In this document: positions 26,314 through 35,819 of the stretch, in pieces | Position numbering within the stretch: position 1 is the stretch's first letter | Layout: every line of letters starts with the position of its first letter | Origin: Aquisalinus flavus | GTDB taxonomy: Bacteria; Pseudomonadota; Alphaproteobacteria; Caulobacterales; Parvularculaceae | DNA: 64,000 nt | Assembly (NCBI RefSeq): GCF_022559625.1 | Contig: NZ_CP042288.1 | Span: forward strand, 2,676,155 to 2,740,154 | Direction of reading: 5' to 3' | Made by a program: the position numbers and the translations under genes | Notes under the pieces: model-generated | Told to the model about the DNA's origin: nothing | Database searches by the model: none | What the model saw: the letters and a program-made list of their open reading frames with translations, nothing else

Positions 26314-27026
26314 GCCGCCTGTTCGAAGAGCTCGACTACCGGCACACCCCGATCGGGATGATCGCCCTGCGCCGGCGCTTCTACCCGGCGCTGAACCGCG
26401 ACATATACGAGATCATCCTGCGCAACGAGCATTTGATGTCGGATGTGTTCACGGCATCGGAGGTCGCCCTGGCGACACTGGGGCTCAAGGCCTGTGAGGG
26501 CGACAGGCTCGACGTGCTCGTCGGCGGGCTCGGACTCGGCTATACTGCCAGCGCCGTGCTGGAAGATGCGCGCGTCGCGTCGCTGACCATTTCCGAATAT
26601 CTCGCGCCGGTGATCGACTGGCACCGACAGGGCCTTGTGCCGCTCGACCCGCCGCTGGCGGGCGATAGGCGCGTGACCTTCGCCGAGCAGGATTTCTTTG
26701 CCCGCGCCGCCAGCGCGGACGGGTTCGATGACGCACAGCCCGGGCGGCAGTTCGATGCGATCCTTGTCGATATCGACCATTCGCCGGAAGCGCTGCTCGA
26801 TGAGGGCAGCGCCGGATTCTACACCTCCGATGGCCTGACCGCCCTCGCCCGCCACCTGAAGCCCGGCGGTGTTTTCGGGCTGTGGTCCGACGACAGGCCG
26901 GATGAGCGCTTTACCGGCACGCTGCAAGCCGTGTTCGCCGCCGCCAGCGCCGAGCCCGTCAGTTTTCATAACCCGCTGCAGGACCGGCCCTTCACCCAGA
27001 CGGTCTATATCGCCCGCAAGGCCTGA
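26310..27026 (+). CDS. Spermidine-synthase-like Rossmann-fold protein
   Basis: 238 residues. [20 protein letters not shown] is an S-adenosyl-binding glycine motif, and [16 protein letters not shown] resembles the catalytic-Asp strand of spermidine synthases. GTG 26310 overlaps the hslV stop (GTGA), so it is coupled to hslV. A true aminopropyltransferase would need the substrate-binding residues checked; a methyltransferase is also possible. Its place inside the hslV-hslU unit suggests co-expression during stress, but no direct link to the protease is known to me. Confidence 0.7.
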   Translation: MSRLFEELDYRHTPIGMIALRRRFYPALNRDIYEIILRNEHLMSDVFTASEVALATLGLKACEGDRLDVLVGGLGLGYTASAVLEDARVASLTISEYLAPVIDWHRQGLVPLDPPLAGDRRVTFAEQDFFARAASADGFDDAQPGRQFDAILVDIDHSPEALLDEGSAGFYTSDGLTALARHLKPGGVFGLWSDDRPDERFTGTLQAVFAAASAEPVSFHNPLQDRPFTQTVYIARKA

Positions 27027-27133
27027 TCTCTCCACACCTTCATGCCTTGTAACATGCCGCTTGTTGCGGCGCGCCGGGCCTCGCCCTAAGTACCGGGGAC
27101 CCTGCCACTATCCAGACAACATCAGGACGCTTC

Positions 27134-28444
27134 ATGACCACCTATTCGCCGCGCGAAATCGTTTCCGAACTCGACCGTTTCATCATCGGCCAGCAGAAAG
27201 CCAAGCGCGCCGTTGCCGTCGCCCTGCGCAATCGCTGGCGCCGCCGGCAGCTCGAGGGCCTGTTGCGCGAGGAAGTCACCCCGAAAAACATCCTGATGAT
27301 CGGGCCGACCGGCGTCGGCAAGACCGAAATTTCCCGCCGCCTGGCCAAGCTGGCCGGCGCGCCGTTCCTGAAGGTCGAGGCAACGAAATTCACCGAGGTC
27401 GGTTATGTCGGGCGAGATGTCGATTCCATCATCCGCGACCTGGTCGAGGTCGCCGTTGGCCTGGTGCGCGACAAGAAGCGCGAGGAGGTCAAGGCACGCG
27501 CCCACCAGATGGCCGAGGACCGCGTATTGGAGGCCCTCGTCGGCGAAAACGCCAGCGAGGGCACGCGCCAGTCCTTCCGAAAGAAGTTGCGTGAAGGCGA
27601 GCTCGATGACCGCGAAATCGAAGTCGCCCTGACAGATACCGGCCGCGGCGGCATGCCGACCATGGACATTCCCGGCATGCCGGGCGCCCAGATGGGCATG
27701 ATCAACCTGTCCGACATGATGGGCAAGGCCTTCGGCGCGCCGAAAAAGACCCGCCGCCTCAAGGTGAAAGAGGCCTATGAACCGCTCGTCGCCGAGGAAT
27801 CCGACAAGCTGCTGGACGAGGAAAGCCTGTCCGCAGAGGCGGTCGACCTGGTCGAGAATGATGGCATCGTCTTTCTTGACGAGATCGACAAGGTTACCCG
27901 GTCCTCGGAAAAGGCCGGCGCTGACGTCTCCCGCGAGGGCGTCCAGCGCGACCTCTTGCCGCTGATCGAGGGCTCGACCGTCACCACCAAATACGGGCCG
28001 GTGAAGACCGACCACATCCTGTTCATCGCATCCGGCGCCTTCCATATTGCCAAGCCGTCCGACCTGCTACCGGAATTGCAGGGCCGCCTGCCGATCCGGG
28101 TCGAGCTCGATGCCCTGACCAAGGAGGATTTCCGCCAGATACTGACCGACACCGAGGCCAGCCTTATCAAGCAATATCAGGCGCTTATGGCGACCGAGGG
28201 GCTGACGCTGGAGTTTACCGACGATGGCATCGACGCGCTCGCCGACAAGGCGGCGATGGTCAATGCCAGTGTCGAGAATATCGGGGCGCGACGGCTTGCG
28301 ACCATCATGGAAAAGGTGCTGGAGGAGATTTCCTTTACCGCCACCGACAGGGGCGGCCAGAGCGTGACCATCGACGCGGCGTTCGTCGAGGATAATCTCG
28401 GCGATCTCGCCGCCAATGCCGACCTGTCGAAATTCATCCTCTAG
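27134..28444 (+). CDS. hslU: HslUV protease ATPase subunit HslU
   Basis: 436 residues, normal length. [33 protein letters not shown] is the family N-terminus; Walker A is GPTGVGKTE (about residue 57), Walker [10 protein letters not shown] (about residue 248), with the acidic I-domain between. It ends in DLSKFIL, the tail that inserts into HslV to activate it. It is the AAA+ unfoldase of the HslUV protease. A 107-base gap separates it from the preceding gene. Confidence 0.97.
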   Translation: MTTYSPREIVSELDRFIIGQQKAKRAVAVALRNRWRRRQLEGLLREEVTPKNILMIGPTGVGKTEISRRLAKLAGAPFLKVEATKFTEVGYVGRDVDSIIRDLVEVAVGLVRDKKREEVKARAHQMAEDRVLEALVGENASEGTRQSFRKKLREGELDDREIEVALTDTGRGGMPTMDIPGMPGAQMGMINLSDMMGKAFGAPKKTRRLKVKEAYEPLVAEESDKLLDEESLSAEAVDLVENDGIVFLDEIDKVTRSSEKAGADVSREGVQRDLLPLIEGSTVTTKYGPVKTDHILFIASGAFHIAKPSDLLPELQGRLPIRVELDALTKEDFRQILTDTEASLIKQYQALMATEGLTLEFTDDGIDALADKAAMVNASVENIGARRLATIMEKVLEEISFTATDRGGQSVTIDAAFVEDNLGDLAANADLSKFIL

Positions 28445-28535
28445 GCCCCGTGAACAAGCCATCGCTCCTGTTTCTTGGGGGGTAGCGCAATCGTTAATAA
28501 GCGGATAAAATCCCTTGGAAAGTGGGGATTTGCGC

Positions 28536-29912
28536 ATGGCTGACGGCAGCTCGATCAAGACTCAGTCGCTCGGAACTGGCGGGTTTATTGCCTATCAGGA
28601 TGAAGAGCATGGCCTCGGCTTCCAGATCGCTTCAGAGCTGGCAAACGGGACGCGCGGCGGCGGCGGCCCGGCTGGCGACCATGGCAAGCAGTCGGCTTTT
28701 TCCTATCGGCTGACGAGCCCGCGCCGCACCACGGCCGACACGCTGGCGGCGCTCATCTCCAATGATGCCGAGCTTGCCATCGTTCCGTTGCAAAACGACC
28801 GCGCCGGCTATGACAAGAAAACACTCGCGACACTGATCGATTTCCAGGACTATGAAGTCGTCGGCGAGAAAATGGCGAGCGACCAGTATGTGCTCGCCGT
28901 GCCCAGCGCCATGGTCGAGGAACAGGCAGAGAGCGCCTTCCCGTCCGCCTATCGCGCCGGGTCCGTCGGCACGCTTGCCAATGGCCGTGCCGCCCAGACC
29001 GCGATCCGCCGCCGCATCGGGACGATTTACGCCACGCCCGACGCGCTTGACCGCTGCGGCGCCGCCGTCGATGGCTTCCGGGCCCAGGGCATCGAGATTT
29101 CGCGTCTGCCGGAGCATTCCAATCCGTACCGGGACGTTCTCAACGAGGCCTATTCCCTGCTCGATCCGGAACGCACGATCCAGACCAGCTTCTCGGAACA
29201 GCACAACAGCCTGAAGCGCACCAGCGAGATCAAGGGCAAGAATTACGGCAAGCCGCTTGTCGGCGTGCTCCTGCCCCTCGATGTCGTGCTCCTCGGCGAC
29301 CGCAATTATCACGCCGATGCCAAGGACGCCAATCTGAGCGCCGATTATGTCGTCGTCGATCAGGGCCTGGTCGGCGGCCGCGGGATCGAGACGCATTTCC
29401 TGGTGATCAAGCGCAAGCAGCCCAGGACCGGGAAGCCGGGCAAGAACGGCAAATCGGAAGCGCCGGCGGACAAGATTGCAGGCGATGACGGCATCGTTGC
29501 CGGGCTGATGACAAGGATCGGCTTCAATACGTCCAAACATGTCCGTGTCCTGTTGAAAGTCGACACGCGCGGCCAGGGTGTCGCCGACACGGCTGAGCTG
29601 ACCGAGGTGATGAATCGCGGCGGCCTGCGCCATACCCCGATCGTGCTCAACGACCGGCCGGACACGCTGCCGACCGTTTTCGAGATCGCGGTCCATTCCG
29701 ATGCCGATCGCAAGAATCTGCACAGGGTGCTGACGAAGGCGTCGAACCCGGCGAAGGGCTGGCACGCCAGGGTGCTCGGCTGCTACGCCTCCGACCGGGT
29801 CATGCCGGATGCGCCCGTGGCAGCCAGGACGATGCCGGCGGCGGTGTGGGTGTTCCTCGCCGGCGGTTTCGCGATGGTGGGCGCGATTGCCACTTACCTG
29901 CTGATGAGCTGA
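28536..29912 (+). CDS. Prephenate-dehydratase-like protein with ACT-like region and C-terminal membrane anchor
   Basis: 458 residues. The start resembles the dehydratase N-terminus (FIAYQDEEHGLGFQIASELA), LAIVPLQNDRAG recalls the P(I/L)xNSxxG motif, and THFLVIKRK recalls TRFxVI. A later segment (VRVLLKVDTRGQGVADTAELTEVMNRGG ... VLGCY) resembles an ACT domain ending in the usual LGSY. Catalytic residues are altered: TRF is THF and NS is ND. A final helix (AAVWVFLAGGFAMVGAIATYLLM) would anchor it, which is not normal for this enzyme. It may be a sensor rather than an enzyme. ATG 28536 is preferred over TTG 28515. Confidence 0.55.
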   Translation: MADGSSIKTQSLGTGGFIAYQDEEHGLGFQIASELANGTRGGGGPAGDHGKQSAFSYRLTSPRRTTADTLAALISNDAELAIVPLQNDRAGYDKKTLATLIDFQDYEVVGEKMASDQYVLAVPSAMVEEQAESAFPSAYRAGSVGTLANGRAAQTAIRRRIGTIYATPDALDRCGAAVDGFRAQGIEISRLPEHSNPYRDVLNEAYSLLDPERTIQTSFSEQHNSLKRTSEIKGKNYGKPLVGVLLPLDVVLLGDRNYHADAKDANLSADYVVVDQGLVGGRGIETHFLVIKRKQPRTGKPGKNGKSEAPADKIAGDDGIVAGLMTRIGFNTSKHVRVLLKVDTRGQGVADTAELTEVMNRGGLRHTPIVLNDRPDTLPTVFEIAVHSDADRKNLHRVLTKASNPAKGWHARVLGCYASDRVMPDAPVAARTMPAAVWVFLAGGFAMVGAIATYLLMS

Positions 29913-29942
29913 CCTTCGGGTGCGGTCAGCGCCGCGACCGGC

Positions 29943-30524
29943 TCAACGCTGTTTCTTCAGAAAGACATAGAACGCGCCGGAGCCGCCATGGCGCTGGTGC
30001 GACTGGCTGATCGAGGAGATATGTTCCCTGAACGGACCATCGGCCCAGTCGAGAAAGCGGCGCCGCAGGATGCCACGGGAGACCTGATAGCCGGGCTTTG
30101 TATCAGCATCGGGCGCGCCCTTGCCTGTAATCACCAGCACGGTCGCATGGCCGATGGCGCGGGCCTGCTCAAGAAAGCGCGAGAGGGCGACGAAGGCCTG
30201 TTCCTGGCTGAGGCCATGCAGGTCGAGCGTCGCGTCGATCGGCCGCCGGCCGCGCGAGACGTGACGAGACTGGCGCGGATCGCCGGCCTTGCTCACCGGC
30301 TGGCGATGGGTCTGTCCCGACGGTTTGGTGGTGACGACGCGGCGCTGGACAGCCGAGCGCGGGGCGGCTTCTTCCCGCTTGGCGGCGGACACATCCGTCA
30401 CCGTCGGGGTAACAGCCTTGTCGTCGATTTCCGGCATGCGCACGGGCGGCATCGGGCGGACGGATTGCGTCAGCCGCTGCCACAGCCTGCTTTCATCAGG
30501 CGTCAGCTTGCGCTTGCGTGCCAT
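29943..30524 (-). CDS. Smr (small MutS-related) domain protein
   Basis: 193 residues. A disordered basic N-terminal half leads to a C-terminal Smr domain: IDATLDLHGLSQEQAFVALSRFL (DLHG motif, about residue 102) and VLVITGKGAP, with a final HGGSGAFYVFLKK. Smr domains are nucleases or nucleic-acid binders. The gene overlaps the 3' end of mltA by 29 bases, so it is probably the last gene of an mltA-smr unit, as in many Alphaproteobacteria near the origin. Confidence 0.88.
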   Translation of the reverse strand: MARKRKLTPDESRLWQRLTQSVRPMPPVRMPEIDDKAVTPTVTDVSAAKREEAAPRSAVQRRVVTTKPSGQTHRQPVSKAGDPRQSRHVSRGRRPIDATLDLHGLSQEQAFVALSRFLEQARAIGHATVLVITGKGAPDADTKPGYQVSRGILRRRFLDWADGPFREHISSISQSHQRHGGSGAFYVFLKKQR

Positions 30525-31818
30525 CGGCCTCCAGCCTTTCGATGATGCTCAGCGGCAGGAGCGCGTAAAGGCGCCCGGTCCGGCGCATCAGCCCGGCCTC
30601 GCCGCCAGCCTCCCGCCCGCTGCCGATGAAGAGATCGCCGCGCACGGGGCCGCGGATCGCGCCGCCCGTATCCTGTGCGATGAACAGGCGCCGCATCGGG
30701 AACGGGTGATTATCATCCGTGTCGAGATCGACCCAGACCGGTGCGCCGAGCGTGTGATAGCGCCGGTCCACGGCGAGGGAGCGCATCGCCGTCAGCTGGA
30801 TGCCCTGTGCGCCGAACGGGCCGAGTGCCGGGTCCTTGTCCTCCGTCACCATCCGGAAGAAGATGTAGGATTCATTGACCTGGCGCACCTGCGCCGCTGT
30901 TTCGGGCGGGGCTGTTTCCAGCCATTCATAGATCGACTGCATCGAGACCTCCTCAAGCGTCAAGGCGCCGATGCGCACGAGCTCGCGCCCGATCGCCGTG
31001 TACGGATGACCATTCGGAGCGTCATAGCCGACATGGACATCGCGCCCGTCGATCGACAGGCGGCCCGAGCCCTGGATCTGCAGAAACAGGAGGTCGTTCG
31101 GATTCATCCATGCAAGAATTCCGGTATCCGGCCTGTCGCTCATGATCTGGGCATGGGTATCATAGGGAACGAGCTCGCCGCTCTGGACACGGCCGGCGAG
31201 ACGCGTTCCCGCCAGGTCTGACCGGAAAGCCCCGAGATCGATCGTGACGAGGTCGCCTGGCCGTGTCAGCACCGGCGCGGAATATTCGTCCGTTGGCGTC
31301 GCGGAAGCCGGAAAGATCGGCTCGAAATAGCCGGTAAACAGCCCGTCCCCGGTCATCACGGGATCGGCATCGGCCTCGACCACCGGCTGCGTGAAATGCA
31401 CGGGGGCGAAATATTGCTCGAAAAATGCGCGTGCCTCATCCAGCGTCACATTACCGCGCTGGACCAGGGCCAGCGCCGCCTCGCAAGACGGCTGCCAATC
31501 GGCCTTGGTGCCGCCAAAGCTGACCGGCTGATCTTCGGCAACATATTCGACTGGATTGGCTGACGCTCCAGCCGGGCGGGCCTGCAGGGCGATGCAGGAT
31601 CGCAGGAACGGCTCGAGTGCCTCGCGGTGATCGTCGACGGCCCAGCCCGGCAAGGCGGCAAAGGAGACGACCTCATAGCCCAGGGGCGGCAGGTTGACTG
31701 CGCGCGCGACGCTGTCCTTGTCATCGGTGCCGAGCGGCATCTTGATCAGGAGCAGGACAACAAAGGCAAGGATGGCGAGCGCGGCGACGGCCTGCCATAT
31801 GCGGGTCTGGAGATGCAT
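30496..31818 (-). CDS. mltA: Membrane-bound lytic murein transglycosylase A
   Basis: 440 residues. An N-terminal membrane helix (IWQAVAALAILAFVVLLLI) anchors it; no lipobox is seen. The MltA domain includes FTGYFEPIFPAS, and the 3D domain near the C-terminus has FIAQDTGGAIRGPVRGDLFIGSG with the catalytic Asp. It cleaves peptidoglycan glycan strands to anhydro-muropeptides, the type of product carried by the AmpG-like permease at 16791. ATG 31818 is the only good start. The end overlaps smr. Confidence 0.92.
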   Translation of the reverse strand: MHLQTRIWQAVAALAILAFVVLLLIKMPLGTDDKDSVARAVNLPPLGYEVVSFAALPGWAVDDHREALEPFLRSCIALQARPAGASANPVEYVAEDQPVSFGGTKADWQPSCEAALALVQRGNVTLDEARAFFEQYFAPVHFTQPVVEADADPVMTGDGLFTGYFEPIFPASATPTDEYSAPVLTRPGDLVTIDLGAFRSDLAGTRLAGRVQSGELVPYDTHAQIMSDRPDTGILAWMNPNDLLFLQIQGSGRLSIDGRDVHVGYDAPNGHPYTAIGRELVRIGALTLEEVSMQSIYEWLETAPPETAAQVRQVNESYIFFRMVTEDKDPALGPFGAQGIQLTAMRSLAVDRRYHTLGAPVWVDLDTDDNHPFPMRRLFIAQDTGGAIRGPVRGDLFIGSGREAGGEAGLMRRTGRLYALLPLSIIERLEADGTQAQADA

Positions 31819-31863
31819 CCTGTTCCTCTTACCGAAAACCGATTGGCCGGAAAATGCAGTGTA

Positions 31864-32505
31864 TCAGGATACTTCCGGTGCGGAACCGCCCGTTTCGACC
31901 AGTATCCAGTTCGGATCGCGGCTCTTTAACGCCCGGGCGAAGGTCCACCTGTCGCGCACCAGGTCGATCCGGTTGGGGTCGCCCTCGACGATCTCGCCCT
32001 TCTGGTCCCGCAGCACGCGCACCTGGTCGGAGCGGAAATCGACGGTGATGCGCAGCATGCCATTCTCGACATTATAGCCGGCGAAGCTCGCACTCTCGAT
32101 ACCGACGAAACTCAGCTCCGATGTCTGGCCCGCATCCCGGCGCGATTTCACCGCTGCCTCGAAGGCACGGTAGACGCCCGGGTCGAGATACGGTTTGACA
32201 TCGGCAAGCCTGTCGCCGGCGAACGCCTCGACAATCATCTCATAGGCGGACTTGGCGCCGTTCAGGAATTCAGCGGCGCGGAAATCGGGCCAGGCATCGC
32301 GGATCGGCTCGGCCCAGGCCGGTTCGTTGCCGGTGCGGCTGACCGGTTCTTCGGGCACGGTCGGGTGAACCTCTTCGGCCGGTTGGGAGAAGGGCGGCTC
32401 TTCCTGCTCGTCGGGCTCATGCCCGCCCCGTGTGCCGAGCACCATATACAGGCGATAGCAAACGAAGACTGCAAGCGCGGCGAAAATAATAGTCGTCAAA
32501 TCCAT
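31864..32505 (-). CDS. Tim44-like (TimA) inner-membrane protein
   Basis: 213 residues. A short N-terminal helix (LTTIIFAALAVFVCYRLYMVLG), an acidic linker (EEVHPTVPEEPVSR), then a Tim44 domain (FLNGAKSAYEMIVEAFAGDRLADVKPYLDPGVYRAFEAAV ... RITVDFRSDQVRVLRD ... VRDRWTFARALKSRDPNWILVETG). Alphaproteobacterial relatives of mitochondrial Tim44 lie beside secB/fxsA near the origin, as here. ATG 32505 is preferred; upstream residues in frame are basic and lack a ribosome site. It is divergent from fxsA. Confidence 0.9.
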   Translation of the reverse strand: MDLTTIIFAALAVFVCYRLYMVLGTRGGHEPDEQEEPPFSQPAEEVHPTVPEEPVSRTGNEPAWAEPIRDAWPDFRAAEFLNGAKSAYEMIVEAFAGDRLADVKPYLDPGVYRAFEAAVKSRRDAGQTSELSFVGIESASFAGYNVENGMLRITVDFRSDQVRVLRDQKGEIVEGDPNRIDLVRDRWTFARALKSRDPNWILVETGGSAPEVS

Positions 32506-32674
32506 AATGCTTTCTGCGGTTGTTGGGCGCGGTGAGGCAAGAGGTTTCAAATCATGCCTCACAAACCTATATATGTCCCACAGGTAAAAACCTAGGGCAC
32601 CGGGCGCAAGCGCTCGTTTTCGTGTCCGCCGGAAACGGCGCCAAATGACAACCGGGAAGGACCGACGGTTTCGC

Positions 32675-33073
32675 ATGATCCTATATCTTTTCTTGCTGCT
32701 GATCGCGCTGCCTTTCATCGAGATCTATATCCTGATCAAGGCCGGCTCGGTATTCGGTGCCGGCTGGGTCATCCTCGCGACCATCGCCACCGCGGTGATC
32801 GGCGGGGCCATCCTGCGCTGGCAGGGCCTGCAGGCCCTGAACCGGCTGCGGAGCGACATGCAGCAGCAAACGTCCCCGGTTCAGCCGGTCGTCGATGGCG
32901 TGTTCCTGCTGATCGCCGTGCCGTTCCTGATCACCCCGGGATTCGTGACCGACACGATCGGTTTCCTGTTGCTGATCCCGTTCGTGCGCCACGCCATCGC
33001 CCGGGCTTTCCTCAAGAAGATCAAGGGATCGATCGATCGCGGCGAGACCCGCATCATGTTTCGCCGCTTCTAG
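32675..33073 (+). CDS. fxsA: FxsA family membrane protein
   Basis: 132 residues with N-terminal helices (ILYLFLLLIALPFIEIYILIKAG, GWVILATIATAVIGGAIL) and a later hydrophobic pair (VFLLIAVPFLITPGFVTDTIGFLLLIPFVR), the pattern of FxsA, known in E. coli for relieving exclusion of phage T7 by plasmid F. The start at 32675 fits the family N-terminus; an in-frame ATG at 32645 would add ten basic residues. It belongs to the conserved secB-fxsA-tim44 neighbourhood of alphaproteobacterial origins. Confidence 0.88.
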   Translation: MILYLFLLLIALPFIEIYILIKAGSVFGAGWVILATIATAVIGGAILRWQGLQALNRLRSDMQQQTSPVQPVVDGVFLLIAVPFLITPGFVTDTIGFLLLIPFVRHAIARAFLKKIKGSIDRGETRIMFRRF

Positions 33074-33178
33074 CTGTCTGGCCGGGAGCGGACAAAACCC
33101 TTGCGGCCTGTCCCGTCCCCGCCATAGTGTTGCGAGCGATAACAACAGGTCCCAAGACCGTTCCGGGAAGGAAATGAC

Positions 33179-35134
33179 ATGCTGAAATCAAGGTTTTTGG
33201 CCGGCGCGATCGGCGCCGTGTCGGTCACGGTTCCGGCCCTTTCCGCCGACGCGGCGCCGCAACTGGCGCAGGTCTTCACCGACCACATGGTGATCCAGCG
33301 CGACAGGCCGGTGCCGGTCTGGGGCGTGGCCGAACCGGGCGAAAAGCTCAGCGTCTCCTTCAATGGCCGTACCTATCGCGCCACCGCGGACCGCGATGGC
33401 CGCTGGCAGGTCGATCTCGACCCGATCGCGGGTGGCGGACCCTTTGCCCTGTCGGTCAGCAACCGGGATGGCGCCCAAGACAGTATTGCCGATGTGATGG
33501 CCGGCGACGTCTTCCTGTGTTCGGGCCAGTCCAACATGGAATATCCGGTCGAACGGGCGCTGAACCCGGGCCGGGTTCTGGGCCAGGCCGATGACAGCAC
33601 GCTGCGCCTCCTCAAAGTGCCCAAGGCGACGACGCCCTCGCCCGCCGACGACTTCGGTGCCGCGATCGCATGGCAGCACGCCGGGGCGGACTCCGTCGCG
33701 GGCTTTTCCGCCGTCTGCTATTTTTTCGCCAAGGACCTGCAGGCCGATGTCGATGTTGCGATCGGCCTGATCGATTCCTCCTGGGGCGGCTCCCAGATCG
33801 AGGCGTGGATGAGCGCCGCCGCGCTGACCAAAACCGGTCTTGACGATGACAACCTCGCCCTGCTCTCCGCCTATGCCGCCGACCCGGCAGATGGCACCCG
33901 GAAATTCGGTGCGATCTGGGAAGACTGGTGGGCGGGGGCGATGCCCTCCGACCCTGCGCCGTGGACGCTTGAGGGTTCGCAATACGAGCGCTGGAAACCG
34001 GTCCCGACACCGCACACGAGCTGGACGCTATGGGAGAACGAGGACACCGGCAGCCATAACGGCATCGTCTATTACGCCACCACCCTGTCACTGACCGCCG
34101 ACGAGGCCGCCGCCGCCGATACCCTGGCGCTTGGCCAGATCGACGAGCTGGACGTTGCATGGATCAATGGGGAGTTTGTCAACGCCACCTTCGGCTGGGG
34201 TACGCCGCGCAGTTATGATGTGCCGCAAGGCGCTTTCCGGGAGGGTGAGAACACCATCGTCGTCAGCGTCTACAGTGCCTGGGACCAGGGCGGCATGACC
34301 GGCCCGACCGGCGATATTGCCCTGAAACTGGACGGGGGCGAAACCATCCCCCTCGGCGACAGCTGGACCTATAAGGTCATCCCGGCATCCGTCGGCGCCC
34401 CGCCAAGCCCGCCCTGGACATCGGTGACCGGTCTGACAGGCATGTATAACGCCATGATCGCCCCGCTGGGCGAGATGCCGCTGACAGCGGCGCTGTGGTA
34501 TCAGGGCGAATCCGATGCCGGCCAGCCCGAGACCTATGATGACTATCTTGCCGCCATGATCGAAGACTGGCGGGGCCGTTTTGGCAGCGAAATGCCCTTC
34601 GGTATTGTCCAGCTTGCCAATTTCGGCGTCCTGCAATCAGGGCCCGTCGAGTCAGGCTGGGCCGGATTGCGCGAAGCCCAGCGCGCCGTTGCCGCCGCGG
34701 ACGAACACACAGGCCTGATCGTCAGCGTCGATGCCGGAAACCCGCGCGATATTCACCCGGCGGACAAGCTGGTCATCGGCCAGCGGGCGGCGCGGCTGAT
34801 GCGCGATCTCGCCTATGGTCAGGACGTTGCCACCGGACCCATGGCGCGGTCGTCGATTGCGCAGAATGGCACGATCACGGTCAGCTTCGATGAGGTGAAC
34901 GGCTCGCTCGCCGTGATCGGCGGGACGAGCCCGAACGCGCTTGAACTGTGCCCGGCGGGCGGCGAGCCCTGCCGCTATGTCAGCGCCGCGATCAATGGCA
35001 GCGAGCTGGAAATCGACAGCGATGTGACCGATGGCGAGATCCGCTATTGCTGGGCAGATGCCCCTATCTGCACCCTTTATGACGAGGCCGGTCTGCCGGC
35101 AGCCCCTTTCGGGCTGATGATCCAGCTGGAATGA
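33179..35134 (+). CDS. Secreted sialate O-acetylesterase family (SGNH-type) esterase
   Basis: 651 residues with signal peptide MLKSRFLAGAIGAVSVTVPALSADA. The catalytic Ser lies in DVFLCSGQSNMEYPV (about residue 117), WYQGESDAG is the conserved block III, and NPRDIHPADK carries the Asp/His pair near residue 525. A beta-sandwich insert (about 265-390) interrupts the catalytic domain, as usual in this family. It removes O-acetyl groups from sialic acid or other glycans. It is an accessory gene lying within the conserved fxsA-secB block, with no sugar-uptake genes beside it. Confidence 0.88.
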   Translation: MLKSRFLAGAIGAVSVTVPALSADAAPQLAQVFTDHMVIQRDRPVPVWGVAEPGEKLSVSFNGRTYRATADRDGRWQVDLDPIAGGGPFALSVSNRDGAQDSIADVMAGDVFLCSGQSNMEYPVERALNPGRVLGQADDSTLRLLKVPKATTPSPADDFGAAIAWQHAGADSVAGFSAVCYFFAKDLQADVDVAIGLIDSSWGGSQIEAWMSAAALTKTGLDDDNLALLSAYAADPADGTRKFGAIWEDWWAGAMPSDPAPWTLEGSQYERWKPVPTPHTSWTLWENEDTGSHNGIVYYATTLSLTADEAAAADTLALGQIDELDVAWINGEFVNATFGWGTPRSYDVPQGAFREGENTIVVSVYSAWDQGGMTGPTGDIALKLDGGETIPLGDSWTYKVIPASVGAPPSPPWTSVTGLTGMYNAMIAPLGEMPLTAALWYQGESDAGQPETYDDYLAAMIEDWRGRFGSEMPFGIVQLANFGVLQSGPVESGWAGLREAQRAVAAADEHTGLIVSVDAGNPRDIHPADKLVIGQRAARLMRDLAYGQDVATGPMARSSIAQNGTITVSFDEVNGSLAVIGGTSPNALELCPAGGEPCRYVSAAINGSELEIDSDVTDGEIRYCWADAPICTLYDEAGLPAAPFGLMIQLE

Positions 35135-35231
35135 GACGCGGCTGACATCCCGGCCCGCGCTTGCCGGATACCGGCGGGCGTGGTAGCAGCCCACTCTTTC
35201 AGAATTCAATCATCCCGATAAGGATCAGATC

Positions 35232-35792
35232 ATGTCCGAAACGAACAATATCGGTCTTGGCGAAGGCCAGACTGGCGACCAGCCGAAAGGCGCCGTGATG
35301 CGCGTGGCGAGCCAGTATGTCAAAGACCTTTCCTTTGAGAACCCGAACGCGCCGATCTCCATGCAACAGGCGCAGGAAAAGCCGGAAATCCAGCTCGAGG
35401 TCAATCTCGGCGCCCGCCCCATGGGCGCCGATTTTCCCATGGGCAAGGACTTCTATGAAGTTGAAATGTCGATCAGCGCCCGCGCGTCGAACCGCGAGAC
35501 CAAGGACCTGCTCTACGTCGTAGAGACCAACTACGCAGGACTGTTTCTGATCCAGAACATTCCTGAACACTCGATGGGCGCCGCCCTGCTGGTCGAGGCC
35601 CCGCGCCTCCTGTTCCCGTTCGCCCGCCAGGTGATCGCCGAGTCCGTGCGCGGTGGCGGCTTTACCCCGCTGATGCTGGAACCGCTCGATTTTGCCGGCA
35701 TGTATCGCGCCCAGCTGGAGCAGCGCGCCTCCCAGCTGAAGGCGGCCGGCCAGAATTCCGACGGCAGCGAGCCGCCGGCCGGCCAAGCCTAG
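35232..35792 (+). CDS. secB: Protein-export chaperone SecB
   Basis: 186 residues. The core (VASQYVKDLSFENPNAP ... EIQLEVNLGARPMG ... LYVVETNYAGLFLIQNIPE ... LLVEAPRLLFPFARQVIAESVRGGGFTPLMLEPLDFAGMY) is typical alphaproteobacterial SecB. It holds precursors unfolded and delivers them to SecA. The tail beyond residue 165 is longer than in E. coli. It converges with dnaQ with 27 bases between stops. Confidence 0.97.
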   Translation: MSETNNIGLGEGQTGDQPKGAVMRVASQYVKDLSFENPNAPISMQQAQEKPEIQLEVNLGARPMGADFPMGKDFYEVEMSISARASNRETKDLLYVVETNYAGLFLIQNIPEHSMGAALLVEAPRLLFPFARQVIAESVRGGGFTPLMLEPLDFAGMYRAQLEQRASQLKAAGQNSDGSEPPAGQA

Positions 35793-35819
35793 GTCTTGTC
35801 GATACTCTGACGGAAAAGA

